From Mycolicibacterium austroafricanum (GTDB lineage Bacteria > Actinomycetota > Actinomycetes > Mycobacteriales > Mycobacteriaceae), in assembly GCF_000612725.1 (NCBI RefSeq), contig NZ_HG964453.1:269010-333009 (forward strand): a DNA stretch of 64,000 bases. The letters run 5' to 3'. Made by a program: the position numbers and the translations under genes. Positions 41,608-51,511 of this stretch are shown here, one piece after another (positions within the stretch are counted from its first letter, which is position 1; the number at the start of each line of letters is the position of its first letter). Under the pieces are notes generated by a model. The model had not been told where the DNA came from. It ran no database searches and worked only from the letters and a program-made list of their open reading frames with translations.

Positions 41608-42621
41608 TTACCATGGTCCGTAGTCGCCGCTGTTGGCCTGCCGCAACGCGCTGACGTAGTTCACCCGTTCGTGGGCCGCCTCGTCCGTCCCGATCGGCAC
41701 CGCGAGCAGCCCGCGGAAATCGTTGATCGCGGCGTATCCCTTGCGGGACATCCAGTGCCGTAACCCGTCGAGCAGGACGGCGGCGTAGTCCGGGCCGTGG
41801 CGCAGAAGCGCCGACGCGGTCATCACCACATCCGCGCCCCCCAGCAGGTACTTGATCAGCTCGACCGGACCCTCCACGCCGGTGGTCGCAGCAAGCGAAG
41901 CCCCGATCCGTCCGTGCAGCAACGTGATCCATGTCAGCGGTAGTCGGACTTCCGCGGCCCGGGACAACAGGATCCCCGGCGCCACCGCCAACGTCTCGGT
42001 GTCGATGTCGGGCTGCAGGAACCGGTTGAACAACACCAGTCCGTCCGCGCCCGCCAGGTCCAGCCGCCGGGCCATGTCAGCCGTCGCACTGAAGTACGGG
42101 CTGAGCTTCACCGCCACCGGAATGGTCACCGCGTCCTTGACCCGGGCCAGGATGTCGAGGTGACGCTGCTCGACGTCGCGTCCGGACAGGTGCGCGTCAC
42201 CGGGCAGAAGGTAGACGTTCAACTCGACGGCGGCCGCCCCGCAATCCTGGATCGATCGGGCGTACCCGGCCCAACTGCCGGGTGTACTGGCGTTGATGCT
42301 GCCGATCACCGGAATCGCGACCGCTTCGGCCGCGCGCTCGAGCAGGCTCAGGTAACGGCGCGGGCCATGGTCGACGCCGGTGCCTTCCGGAAAGTACGAC
42401 AGCGACTCGGCGAAGCTGTCCGTGCCTGCTTCGGCCAACCGCGCGTTCTGCCGGGCTTCGCGCCGCACCTGTTCTTCGAACAGTGAATAGAGGACCACCG
42501 CACCGACTCCGGCATCGGCCAGGCGCCGCACGCCGTCGACGGTCTTCGACAGCGGGGAGGCCGACGCGACGAGCGGATTGCGCAGGTTCAGACCCAGATA
42601 GCGGGTGGAAAGATCCATCAT
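41608..42621 (-). CDS. dihydroorotate-dehydrogenase-like flavoprotein
   Basis: The 337-residue protein has a TIM-barrel DHOD fold: STRYLGLNLRNPLVASASPL at the start, INASTPGSWAGYARS, AVELNVYLLP, IPVAVKLSPYF, ADGLVLFNRF and GADVVMTASALLRHG. Such PyrD-like proteins occur beside pyruvate:ferredoxin oxidoreductase genes in several bacteria and probably use FMN; they are not the pyrimidine-pathway enzyme. The exact reaction is unknown. It is the last gene of the reverse-strand run, with its ATG overlapping the PFOR stop (ATGA), which ties it functionally to PFOR. Confidence 0.87.
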   Translation of the reverse strand: MMDLSTRYLGLNLRNPLVASASPLSKTVDGVRRLADAGVGAVVLYSLFEEQVRREARQNARLAEAGTDSFAESLSYFPEGTGVDHGPRRYLSLLERAAEAVAIPVIGSINASTPGSWAGYARSIQDCGAAAVELNVYLLPGDAHLSGRDVEQRHLDILARVKDAVTIPVAVKLSPYFSATADMARRLDLAGADGLVLFNRFLQPDIDTETLAVAPGILLSRAAEVRLPLTWITLLHGRIGASLAATTGVEGPVELIKYLLGGADVVMTASALLRHGPDYAAVLLDGLRHWMSRKGYAAINDFRGLLAVPIGTDEAAHERVNYVSALRQANSGDYGPW

Positions 42622-45600
42622 GGTTCCCTGCGTGCGTCGGGGCGGAGGTGCTCGCGTTTCGTGCTTCTCTGCTGGGAAGCCATGGCCTCGTAGACATTCC
42701 AGCGCTGCTCGATCGCCTGCTCCGCCAATCCGAGCAGGCGCTCCGCTTCCACCGGATCGGCGTTGGACAGCGAGCGGTACCGCAGTTCCCGGTCTCGGTA
42801 GTGCTCGAGCGCGATTCGTGGCCGGTGCGAATCGAGCAGGAACGGATTCTTGCCCGCGGCACGCATCACCGGGTCGAACCGGAGCAGCGGCCAGTGCCCG
42901 CTGGCGACGGCGCGGTACTGCTGGTCCATCCCGAGGCGCATGTCGATGCCGTGCGCGATGCACTGGCTGTAGGCGATCACCAGCGACGGCCCGTCATAGG
43001 CTTCCGCTTCGCGGAAGGCCTGCAGCGTCTGCTGCGGGTCGGCTCCCATCGCCACCCGGGCGACGTAGACGTTTCCGTAGGCAATCGCCTGGAGTGCAAG
43101 ATCTTTCAACGGCACCGTCTTGCCTGCGGCCGCAAACTTCGCCACAGCACCCAGCGGGGTCGCCTTGGACATCTGACCGCCGGTGTTCGAGTACACCTCG
43201 GTGTCGAGCACCAGCACGTTGACGTTGTGCCCGGTCGCCAGCACGTGGTCGAGGCCACCGGAGCCGATGTCGTACGCCCAGCCGTCGCCGCCGACGATCC
43301 ACACGCTGCGCCGGACCAGGTGGTCGACCACGCTGAGCAGATCAGTCGTGACGGCGGCATCGAGGCAGGCGAGGCGGTCTCTGAGCTCGGCCACTCGCTC
43401 CCGCTGGGCCGCCAATTCCGACTCCCGCCGTTGCGGCGCATCGAGAATCGCATCCACGAACGCGCCACCCAGCGTGTCGCGCAGTTCTGTCAGGCGCCGC
43501 CGGGCCAGCCGGACGTGTGCGTCGCCGGCCAATCGCATTCCGAGCCCGAACTCCGCGTTGTCCTCGAACAGCGAGTTCGACCACGCCGGACCCCTGCCCT
43601 CGGCGTTGGTGGTCCACGGCGTCGTGGGCAGGCTGCCGCCGTAGATGGACGAGCAACCAGTCGCGTTGGCGACCATCAGCCGGTCACCGAACAGCTGTGA
43701 GAGCAGTTTGACATAGGGTGTTTCGCCGCAACCCGCGCAGGCGCCGGAGAACTCGAACAGCGGTTCCAGGAACTGCGTGCCACGCACGGTGCCGAAGTCC
43801 ACCCTGGACCGGTCGTTGGTCGGTAGCGACTCGAAGAACCCTACGTTCTCCCGCTCGGTGGCCATGCGCGGTTCGGCGGGGCCGAGGTTGATCGCCTTGG
43901 TGGCGGTGGGGCCGGGGATGACGACCGGACAGGCCTCGACGCACAACCCACAACCGGTGCAGTCTTCGGTGTACACCTGCAGCGAGAACCGGGCGCCGGG
44001 CAGGCCGACGGCATCCAGTGGTGCGGAGTCGAAGTCTGCAGGCGCCCCGGCCAGCTGGGACCCGTCGTAGAATTTGGAGCGAATCACGCTGTGCGGACAC
44101 ACAAAACCGCAATTGCCGCACTGGATACAGGTGTCCGGATCCCACACGGCGACAAGCTCGGAGATGTTGCGCTTCTCGTAGGCGGTGGTGCCGCTGGGAT
44201 AGGTGCCGTCCACCGGAAGTGCGCTGACCGGCAAGGCGTTTCCGCGGCCGGCCATCATCTCCGCGGTGACGGTGCGGACGAACTCCGGGGCCGATTCGGG
44301 CACCGGCGGCGGAACTACCCGGATGGAGGTGGCCGACGTCGGCACCTCGATCCGCTGCAACCCGGCCACCGCCCCGTCCACCGCCGCCAGTTCCGCGGCC
44401 AGCACGTCGGGGCCGCGGTTGCCGTACGTCTTGCGGACCGAATCCTTGATCCGGTCGATCGCGCGGTCACGCGGGAGCACCTCGGAGATCGCGAAGAAAC
44501 AGGTTTGCAGGACGATGTTGATGCGGCCCGGCAGTCCGGCCGCACGGGCGATGCGGTCGGCATCGACGATGTAGAGCGTGATCTTCTTGTCCAGGATCTG
44601 CTCCTGGACCCGGCGGGGCAGCGCGTCCCAGATCCTCTCCGCCGGAAGCCGGCAGTTCAGCAACAGCGTGGCGCCGGGGGCGGCCCGGCCGAGGACATCG
44701 ACCTTGTCGAGGAAGCGGAACTGATGGCAGCCGATGAAGTTGGCCGCGGTGACCAGGTAGGGCGCCCGAATGGGATGCGGCCCGAAGCGCAGGTGTGACT
44801 CGGTCTGCGACCCTGACTTCTTCGAGTCGTAGACGAAATAGGCCTGAGCATGTAGTCCCGGCTCCGACCCGAGGATCTTGATCGTGTTCTTGTTCGCGCT
44901 CACGGTTCCGTCTGAACCCAACCCGAAGAACACCGCCCGGACCGTCTCGGGTGACTCGATGTCGAACGACGGGTCGTACTCCACGCTGGTCCTGGACACG
45001 TCGTCGTCGATACCGACGGTGAACTGCCGCCGCGACCGCTCACTCGCGAGTTCGGCGAGCACCCCGGCCACCATGGCGGGGGTGAACTCCTTCGAGGACA
45101 GGCCGTATCGCCCGCCGGTGACGCGAGGCATGGCCGCGCGGTCACCGTCTGCGCAGGCTCCGGCGAGCGCCGCGACCACATCCAGGTACAGCGGTTCGCC
45201 GATCGAACCGGGCTCCTTGGTGCGGTCCAGCACACCGACGGCGCGGACCGTCGCCGGGAGCGACTCGAGGAACGCCGCAGTGGGGAACGGCCGGTACAAC
45301 CGCACCTGTACGACGCCCACTCGCTCACCACGGTCGACGAGGGCGGCGACCGTCTGCTGCACCGTTTCGGCCCCGGATCCCATCAGCACCAGCACGCGTT
45401 CGGCTTCGGGGTGCCCGCTGTAGTCGACGATGTGCATCGCCCGACCGGTGCGCTCGCCGAGGCGCGCCATCAGGTCCTCGACCACGCCGGGGACCCGCGC
45501 GTAGAACGGGTTGACCGTCTCGCGAGCCTGAAAATAGACATCGGGATTCTGCGCGGTGCCGCGGATGAACGGCCGTTCGGGGGAGAGCGCCCTCTCCCGA

Positions 45601-46199
45601 TGCGCCCAGATCAGTTCCTCGGGAACCAGCGACCGCAGGTCGTCGTCGGACAGCGTCTCGATGGTGTTGATCTCGTGGGAGGTCCGGAATCCGTCGAAGA
45701 AATGCACGAACGGAACCCGGGTCGCGAGCGTCGCCGCCTGCGCGACCAGCGCCAGGTCGTGGGCTTCCTGCACCGAGGCGGATCCGAGCAGCGCGAATCC
45801 CGTCTGCCGCACCGCCATCACGTCGGAATGGTCCCCGAAGATCGACAATCCCTGTGCGGCAATCGATCGTGCCGCCACGTGGATGACGGCCGAGGTGAGT
45901 TCCCCGGCGATCTTGTACATGTTCGGGATCATCAAAAGCAGGCCCTGTGACGAGGTGTAGGTGGTGGTCAGTGCGCCACTCTGCAGGGCTCCGTGGAGCG
46001 CTCCGGCTGCACCGCCTTCGCTCTGCATCTCCACCACGGTGGGGACAGCGCCCCACACGTTGGTCCGCTCTGCGGCCGACCATTCGTCGGCCAGCTCGGC
46101 CATCGGCGACGACGGGGTGATCGGGTAGATGCAGCACACCTCGTTGAGCCGGTAGGCCACCGAGACCGCGGCCTCGTTGCCGTCCACCGCGACCCGCAT
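42618..46199 (-). CDS. nifJ: pyruvate:ferredoxin (flavodoxin) oxidoreductase
   Basis: The 1193-residue protein is a one-chain PFOR that converts pyruvate and CoA to acetyl-CoA, CO2 and two low-potential electrons. Domain order is normal: the pyrimidine-binding domain from DGNEAAVSVAY with YPITPSSPM, a central gamma domain (VFFGLGSDGTVSANKN), a two-cluster ferredoxin domain (CIQCGNCGFVCP about 687, CTGCGLCVEACP about 746), the proximal cluster CAGCGETPY (about 816) and the thiamine diphosphate site GGDGWAYDIG with NTGGQ (about 980-1020). The length is typical. ATG 46199 shares a base with the stop of the GltD-like gene. The enzyme is oxygen-sensitive in most organisms, fitting hypoxic use. Confidence 0.96.
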   Translation of the reverse strand: MRVAVDGNEAAVSVAYRLNEVCCIYPITPSSPMAELADEWSAAERTNVWGAVPTVVEMQSEGGAAGALHGALQSGALTTTYTSSQGLLLMIPNMYKIAGELTSAVIHVAARSIAAQGLSIFGDHSDVMAVRQTGFALLGSASVQEAHDLALVAQAATLATRVPFVHFFDGFRTSHEINTIETLSDDDLRSLVPEELIWAHRERALSPERPFIRGTAQNPDVYFQARETVNPFYARVPGVVEDLMARLGERTGRAMHIVDYSGHPEAERVLVLMGSGAETVQQTVAALVDRGERVGVVQVRLYRPFPTAAFLESLPATVRAVGVLDRTKEPGSIGEPLYLDVVAALAGACADGDRAAMPRVTGGRYGLSSKEFTPAMVAGVLAELASERSRRQFTVGIDDDVSRTSVEYDPSFDIESPETVRAVFFGLGSDGTVSANKNTIKILGSEPGLHAQAYFVYDSKKSGSQTESHLRFGPHPIRAPYLVTAANFIGCHQFRFLDKVDVLGRAAPGATLLLNCRLPAERIWDALPRRVQEQILDKKITLYIVDADRIARAAGLPGRINIVLQTCFFAISEVLPRDRAIDRIKDSVRKTYGNRGPDVLAAELAAVDGAVAGLQRIEVPTSATSIRVVPPPVPESAPEFVRTVTAEMMAGRGNALPVSALPVDGTYPSGTTAYEKRNISELVAVWDPDTCIQCGNCGFVCPHSVIRSKFYDGSQLAGAPADFDSAPLDAVGLPGARFSLQVYTEDCTGCGLCVEACPVVIPGPTATKAINLGPAEPRMATERENVGFFESLPTNDRSRVDFGTVRGTQFLEPLFEFSGACAGCGETPYVKLLSQLFGDRLMVANATGCSSIYGGSLPTTPWTTNAEGRGPAWSNSLFEDNAEFGLGMRLAGDAHVRLARRRLTELRDTLGGAFVDAILDAPQRRESELAAQRERVAELRDRLACLDAAVTTDLLSVVDHLVRRSVWIVGGDGWAYDIGSGGLDHVLATGHNVNVLVLDTEVYSNTGGQMSKATPLGAVAKFAAAGKTVPLKDLALQAIAYGNVYVARVAMGADPQQTLQAFREAEAYDGPSLVIAYSQCIAHGIDMRLGMDQQYRAVASGHWPLLRFDPVMRAAGKNPFLLDSHRPRIALEHYRDRELRYRSLSNADPVEAERLLGLAEQAIEQRWNVYEAMASQQRSTKREHLRPDARREP

Positions 46200-47830
46200 C
46201 AGGTCGGCTCCCCGAACATCTCGATGGCGTGTACCGGGCATTGATCGGCGCAGACCGCGCAGCCGGTGCACTTGTCGTAATCGAACCGATAACGTTGGCC
46301 CACACCAAGTTTGATCACCGCATCCTCGGGGCAGGCGCCGAGGCAGCCGTCGCATTCGAAGCAGTTGCCACACGACAGGCAGCGCCCCGACTCGTACACC
46401 GCCTCGTCGGTGGACAGACCGCCGACGACCTCGTCGAAACCCTGCACACGTGTGGTGGCCTCCAGTTCAGGTTGCCTGCGTTGCGCGGTGTCCCCGAAGT
46501 ACCAGAGGTGCAGCGCGTCGAACGTGGCCGTCGGATGTTTGGGCGGGCGCCCGGCCGACGCCCCGCGCAGCCAGGCGTCGATGTGTCGGGCCGCCTTCTT
46601 CCCGTGGCCCACCCCCACAGTCACCGTGCGCTCACTGGGCACCATGTCGCCACCGGCGAATACGCCCGGACAGCCGGTCATCAGTGACGCCGAGACGAGC
46701 ACGCTGCCGTCGGCGTCGAACTCCACTCCGGGCAGCGTCCGCATGAAAGCCGACTCCGTCTGCTGGCCGATCGCCATGATCAGGGTGTCAGCGGGCAGCG
46801 TCTCGAAACGTCCGGTCGGCTGTGGCCGACCCGAATCGTCGAGTTCCATGACCTCGACCTGGATATCGGGACCGTCGAAGGCGGTGATGGTTCGTAGCCA
46901 GTTGATCCGAACGCCCTCGCGTTCGGCGTCCTCGGCTTCTTCGGCGTGGGCGGGCATCTGATCGCGGGTACGACGGTAGAGGATCACCGTGTCCTCGGCG
47001 CCGAGCCGGCGGGCGACGCGCGCAGCGTCCATCGCGGTGTTGCCGCCACCGTAGACGGCGACCCGACGGCCGATCGCCGGAGCGTCGCCGGAGGCCACGC
47101 TGCGCAGGAACGACACCGCGTCCATCATCGGAGCCGCGTCACGCACCGGGATGTCGACGCGCTTCGCCAGGTGCGCGCCGACGGCGACGAAGACGGCATC
47201 GAATCCCCCCTCGTCCCGTTCGGCGGCGAGATCGTCGACCCGGTGGTCACAGGTCAACTGCACGCCCATGGCGGCGATCCGGTTCAGTTCGTCATCCAGC
47301 ACGTTGCGCGGCAACCGGTAGTTCGGAATGCCATAGCGCATCATCCCGCCCGGCCCGGCGCCCGCGTCCCGGACTTCGACGTGGTGGCCGAGGCGCGCCA
47401 AGTGGTAGGCAGCAGACAGGCCACTGGGCCCCGCGCCGACGACAAGGACCCGCTTTCCGGTGCGGGTCGACGGCGGTTCGAACATCCAACCGCGCTCGCG
47501 GGCAAGGTCACCGAGGAACCGCTCGACGGCATGGATCGACACCGCGGCGTCGAGACGACCTCGGTTGCAGACAGTTTCGCAGGGGTGATAGCACACCCGG
47601 CCATGGATCGCGGGAAAGGGATTGTCCGCCGTCAGCTGCCGCCAGGCGGCTTCGTGCCGTCCGGCGGTGGTGTGCGCCAGCCAGGCCTGGATGTTCTCGC
47701 CGGCCGGGCAACCGGCATTGCAGGGCGGTAACAGATCGACGTACACCGGTCTGCGGTCGCGCACCGGGCCGGCCCGGGAGTGCCCCTCGGCAAGGTTCGC
47801 GAGCGGCGTGACGTCGTCGAAACCCGGCAT
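46199..47830 (-). CDS. GltD-like NAD(P)-dependent oxidoreductase with C-terminal 2[4Fe-4S] domain
   Basis: The 543-residue protein has an N-terminal Cys-rich Fe-S domain (PPCNAGCPAGENI, CYHPCETVCNR), a FAD-binding site VVGAGPSGLSAAYHLA (about 129), a NAD(P) site VAVYGGGNTAMDAAR (about 261) and a C-terminal ferredoxin-like domain (CDGCLGACPEDAV, CTGCAVCADQCPVHA). It is a relative of glutamate synthase small subunit but has no large-subunit partner. Next to PFOR it most likely passes electrons between reduced ferredoxin clusters and NAD(P). It starts 3 bp after the otsB1-like gene and shares one base with the PFOR start. Confidence 0.92.
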   Translation of the reverse strand: MPGFDDVTPLANLAEGHSRAGPVRDRRPVYVDLLPPCNAGCPAGENIQAWLAHTTAGRHEAAWRQLTADNPFPAIHGRVCYHPCETVCNRGRLDAAVSIHAVERFLGDLARERGWMFEPPSTRTGKRVLVVGAGPSGLSAAYHLARLGHHVEVRDAGAGPGGMMRYGIPNYRLPRNVLDDELNRIAAMGVQLTCDHRVDDLAAERDEGGFDAVFVAVGAHLAKRVDIPVRDAAPMMDAVSFLRSVASGDAPAIGRRVAVYGGGNTAMDAARVARRLGAEDTVILYRRTRDQMPAHAEEAEDAEREGVRINWLRTITAFDGPDIQVEVMELDDSGRPQPTGRFETLPADTLIMAIGQQTESAFMRTLPGVEFDADGSVLVSASLMTGCPGVFAGGDMVPSERTVTVGVGHGKKAARHIDAWLRGASAGRPPKHPTATFDALHLWYFGDTAQRRQPELEATTRVQGFDEVVGGLSTDEAVYESGRCLSCGNCFECDGCLGACPEDAVIKLGVGQRYRFDYDKCTGCAVCADQCPVHAIEMFGEPT

Positions 47831-47833
47831 CGG

Positions 47834-50800
47834 TCAGCCCGGGAACCGGACGGTGGTTCCCGGCATCAGTTGAACGACCTGACCGCGGCACTCCACCTCG
47901 ATTCCAGCGGCGTCTCGTGGATCCACGCTGATGATCACGCCCTTTCCGCTGACCCTCAGGTGCAGGTGCAGGCCGCGATAGTGGATCGGTATCGCCAGCA
48001 CGCCAAGGGATTCCGGCCAGTACGGGGACAGGATGATGCGGTTGGAACGAGTCTCCAGCCCGGTGAAGCAGCGCTGCATTAGGTCGACGGTGCCCGCCAT
48101 GGCCGCCAGGTGGATGCCTTCGGAGGTGGTGCCGCCCTGGATGTCGGAGACGTCCGACTTCAACGCCTGCTGGAAGAACTCCAGGGCGCGATTGCGGTTG
48201 GCCCTGGCGAGTACCCAGGTGTGGACGACACCGCTGAGCGTAGACCCGTGTGATGTGCGGGCCAGGTAGTAGTCCACCATCTTCGGCACCTGCTCGGGCA
48301 GGAAACGGTAGCCGAGTCGGTCGAGTATCTCCCGCAACTCGTCGGCCGAGAGTAGATAGAGCAGCATCAGCGCGTCGGCCTGCTTCGACGCCTTGTAGCG
48401 GTTCACGTCGTCGTTCTCCGCCTCCAGGATGCGGTCCAGACGCTGGATGTTGCCGTACTGCCGGCGAAGACGATCCCAGTCGAGATCCGCCAGATCCCCG
48501 TAGCCCTCGAACTGGCTGATGACGCCGTCGTGGAACGGGACGTACATCCGCCTGCTGACGTCGTCCCAGTGGGCCAGCTCCTCGTTGTGCAGCCCGAGCG
48601 CCTCCAGCAGGTCGAGGCGGTTGGGCAGGGGGAGCAGGTTCAGTGCGTCGATCGCGCGCATGATCACCCATACCGCCATGACGTTCGTGTACGCGTTGTT
48701 GTCGATGCCGTCATAGGGAGCTTCGGGGTAACCGGAGTGGAATTCGTCGGGGCCGATGACGCCTTTGATCCCAAACCGTTCCCGGTCTTCGTCGTAGCTG
48801 GCCAGGCTGACGAAGAATCGTGCGACCTCGGCGATCAGTTCCGCGCCGTAGTCGATCAGGTACGCGAGGTCGCCGGTGACCTGGTAGAACTTCCACGCAC
48901 TGTAGGCGACGGCGATGCCGATGTGGTGCGCGCGGGCGCTGGCGTCGGGGTTCCAGCGGCCGCTGCGCGGATTGAGGTGCAGCCGTTGACTTTCCTCGCG
49001 CCCGTCGCTGCCGGACTGCCAGGGAAACATCGCACCGGAATGGCCCGCCGCGCGGGCGGCGTGCCGCGCCTCGGGCAGACGACGGTAGCGGTAACCCAGC
49101 AGGGACCGGGTGATCATCGGCGCCCGCAGGTTGAGGACGGGGAAGATGAACAGTTCGTCCCAGAAGATGTGCCCGCGATACGCCTCACCGTGCAGTCCGC
49201 GTGCAGGTACCCCGGCATCGAGGTCAGCGGTGTTGAGTGACACCGTCTGCAGCAGATGCAGTAGATGCAGCCGCAGGATCCGCAACTCGTCGGTGAAATC
49301 GTCGAAATCGATCGACAGCCGTTCCCACAGGTGCGTCCAGGCGGTTCGATGTCCGTCCAGCAACTCGTCGAATCGGCCGAGCCGGGTGACCCAGCGCTGC
49401 GCATTCACGCCGGGTTCGGAGATCGCGACGTCGCGCCCGGTGTAGACCGTGACGACCTTCTCGAGCGTCACCGCATCCCCGGCCGACAGGTGGACCGCTA
49501 TGTCGTGGCCGATCTCGGCGCCCTGATCGAACAGCGCGAAGGCGGCCGGGACGGGCTCGCCGTCGCGCCACACGGTGTTGCGTGCGGCCATCGCGATGGG
49601 AATGCGGGATTGGTTGGTCTGCATGGTCAGCAGGACGGAGTTGTTCGAGAGTTCCTGTGTGTCAGCCGAATCGAGATGCTCGTTGGCCAGGTCGCGGTAA
49701 CGCTCGACCAGCGAGTTCGTCACGTTCCCGTCGACGGTCGAGCGGAATTCGATCGTCCCTGACCAGTCTTCCGCGACGACCGTCGTCTCGAGCGCGCCGG
49801 CGTGGGGCAGGTGCATGGCCACGAACCGTCGTTGCGTCAACGAGCTCGTCCGCCCGGCGTGGTCGCGGAAGCGGACCTGCCGGGTCAGCACCGCCCCCCG
49901 AAGGTCGAGCGTCTGCCGGTAGGACAGCACGGTGACCGCGTCGATGTCGAACCAGTCGCCGTGGTCGACACGGAAGGTCAACGCGAGCCAGTTGGGCAGG
50001 TTGACCAGACTCTCGTTGTCGATCTCGGTTCCCGACACGTTGTCGACGAGGCGGTTGTACACCCCGGCCGCATAGGTGCCCGGGTAGTGCACCTGCCCGG
50101 CCTTCGACTCGGGCGCGGCACCGCGGGTGGCGAAATAGCCGTTGCCCACGGTGCACAACGCCTCGCGGAGCTTCTCGTTCTGCGGGTCGTATCCGTCGAA
50201 GACGTAATCCCACGCCTCACCCGAGACCTGATGTTTGTAGGCCAGCCACCGCGATCCGCGTTGGATGAACTCACGCACCTGCTCCGGACTTTGGAGGGTG
50301 AAGTTCGCGGCGGTCTTGCGGTCGCCGTCCTCGTCATGCCCGACGACGATCCCGATGCCGTCGAACCGGACCGCATCGAAGGCGTCCTCGTCGGTCAGGT
50401 CGTCGCCGATGTAGATCGGCAGCAGTGAGCCGGACGGGTCGATGCGGTCGCGGATCCAGGCCAGGGTGGTGCCCTTGTCCCAGTCGAGGTCGGGCCGCAG
50501 CTCGACGAGCATCCGCCCACTGGTCACCCGCAGGCCGCGACGCGCACCGAGTTGATGTGTGGCCGAGACGATCTCGCTGACATGCTCCGGTGCCACCTCG
50601 CGGTAGTGCACCGCGACGGCAAAGCGCTTGTGCTCGACGCGCACTCCTGCGATCTGGGCCAGGGTCTTGTTCAACTCGGCGGCGGCCTCCTCCAGGACCG
50701 GCACGAACACGGCAGCGGCATCGTTGCAGTGATAAGCGCCGTCCGGTGAGGTCAACTCGAAGCCGTGACTGCCTGCATACCAGACGCCGGGGGTGCCGAC

Positions 50801-51511
50801 CCGGGCGCTGACGTCGGCGAGGTCGCGCCCGCTCAGGATGGCCACCGGGCACACCTTGGAGACGAGTTCGAGCGCCTCGTCGGCACCCTCGACGAGCCTG
50901 GCCGCGGCAGGGTCCGAGACGATGGGGGACAGCGTGCCGTCGTAGTCCAGGAACAGCATGGACTCGCGCGCGCTGGTGATGCCGATCAACTGGCCGTAGG
51001 AAGCCAGCGCGTTCGGCAGTTCTGAGATCCGCCTGTCACCCGTGCGGACGGCGATGTCGGCGAGACCGGCGAGCACGACGTCGGCACCGTGGCGGGTCAA
51101 CTCGTCGGCAACCCCCGTACCGTCGATGCCGACCACGAGCGCGAAACCGCCGGCACGGCCGGCCGCTACGCCTGCCGCGGAGTTCTCGACCACGACGCAT
51201 CGCTGCGGTCGCGCTCCGATCCGCCGGGCGGCCTCCAGAAGCACTGCGGGATTGGGCTTCTCGGCCGTTCCGCGGTCGCCCTCCATTCCGTCGATGCAGA
51301 CGCCGAACAGGTCGTCGATGCCGGCGGCCTTCAGCGCCTGCCTGCACTGTCCATTCGACGAGTAGGCCGCCGTGGCGACCCCGATGCTCTGCAACTTCCT
51401 GGCCAGATCGACCGTAGGCCCGAAGAGCGGGGCCTCACTGGTCAGCGCGCCGTCGAGGTCGAGCAGCACCGCGTCGTGGTACCGCGGATCGATGGTGACA
51501 GGGAGCTTCAT
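47834..51511 (-). CDS. otsB1: OtsB1-like fusion: HAD phosphatase + trehalose phosphatase + GH65
   Basis: The 1225-residue protein resembles Rv2006 (OtsB1). Three parts are visible: a beta-phosphoglucomutase-like HAD domain (residues 1 to about 170; LDLDGALT, with Ala where DxDGT is usual), a trehalose-6-phosphate-phosphatase domain (LDYDGTLSPI about 187, GDDLTDEDAF about 369) and a GH65 disaccharide phosphorylase domain with the acid Glu in GVIGPDEFHSG (about 915) and KQADALMLLYL. It may cleave trehalose, kojibiose or similar disaccharides with phosphate and handle the sugar phosphates. Its ATG overlaps the ppsA stop (ATGA). Confidence 0.92.
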   Translation of the reverse strand: MKLPVTIDPRYHDAVLLDLDGALTSEAPLFGPTVDLARKLQSIGVATAAYSSNGQCRQALKAAGIDDLFGVCIDGMEGDRGTAEKPNPAVLLEAARRIGARPQRCVVVENSAAGVAAGRAGGFALVVGIDGTGVADELTRHGADVVLAGLADIAVRTGDRRISELPNALASYGQLIGITSARESMLFLDYDGTLSPIVSDPAAARLVEGADEALELVSKVCPVAILSGRDLADVSARVGTPGVWYAGSHGFELTSPDGAYHCNDAAAVFVPVLEEAAAELNKTLAQIAGVRVEHKRFAVAVHYREVAPEHVSEIVSATHQLGARRGLRVTSGRMLVELRPDLDWDKGTTLAWIRDRIDPSGSLLPIYIGDDLTDEDAFDAVRFDGIGIVVGHDEDGDRKTAANFTLQSPEQVREFIQRGSRWLAYKHQVSGEAWDYVFDGYDPQNEKLREALCTVGNGYFATRGAAPESKAGQVHYPGTYAAGVYNRLVDNVSGTEIDNESLVNLPNWLALTFRVDHGDWFDIDAVTVLSYRQTLDLRGAVLTRQVRFRDHAGRTSSLTQRRFVAMHLPHAGALETTVVAEDWSGTIEFRSTVDGNVTNSLVERYRDLANEHLDSADTQELSNNSVLLTMQTNQSRIPIAMAARNTVWRDGEPVPAAFALFDQGAEIGHDIAVHLSAGDAVTLEKVVTVYTGRDVAISEPGVNAQRWVTRLGRFDELLDGHRTAWTHLWERLSIDFDDFTDELRILRLHLLHLLQTVSLNTADLDAGVPARGLHGEAYRGHIFWDELFIFPVLNLRAPMITRSLLGYRYRRLPEARHAARAAGHSGAMFPWQSGSDGREESQRLHLNPRSGRWNPDASARAHHIGIAVAYSAWKFYQVTGDLAYLIDYGAELIAEVARFFVSLASYDEDRERFGIKGVIGPDEFHSGYPEAPYDGIDNNAYTNVMAVWVIMRAIDALNLLPLPNRLDLLEALGLHNEELAHWDDVSRRMYVPFHDGVISQFEGYGDLADLDWDRLRRQYGNIQRLDRILEAENDDVNRYKASKQADALMLLYLLSADELREILDRLGYRFLPEQVPKMVDYYLARTSHGSTLSGVVHTWVLARANRNRALEFFQQALKSDVSDIQGGTTSEGIHLAAMAGTVDLMQRCFTGLETRSNRIILSPYWPESLGVLAIPIHYRGLHLHLRVSGKGVIISVDPRDAAGIEVECRGQVVQLMPGTTVRFPG

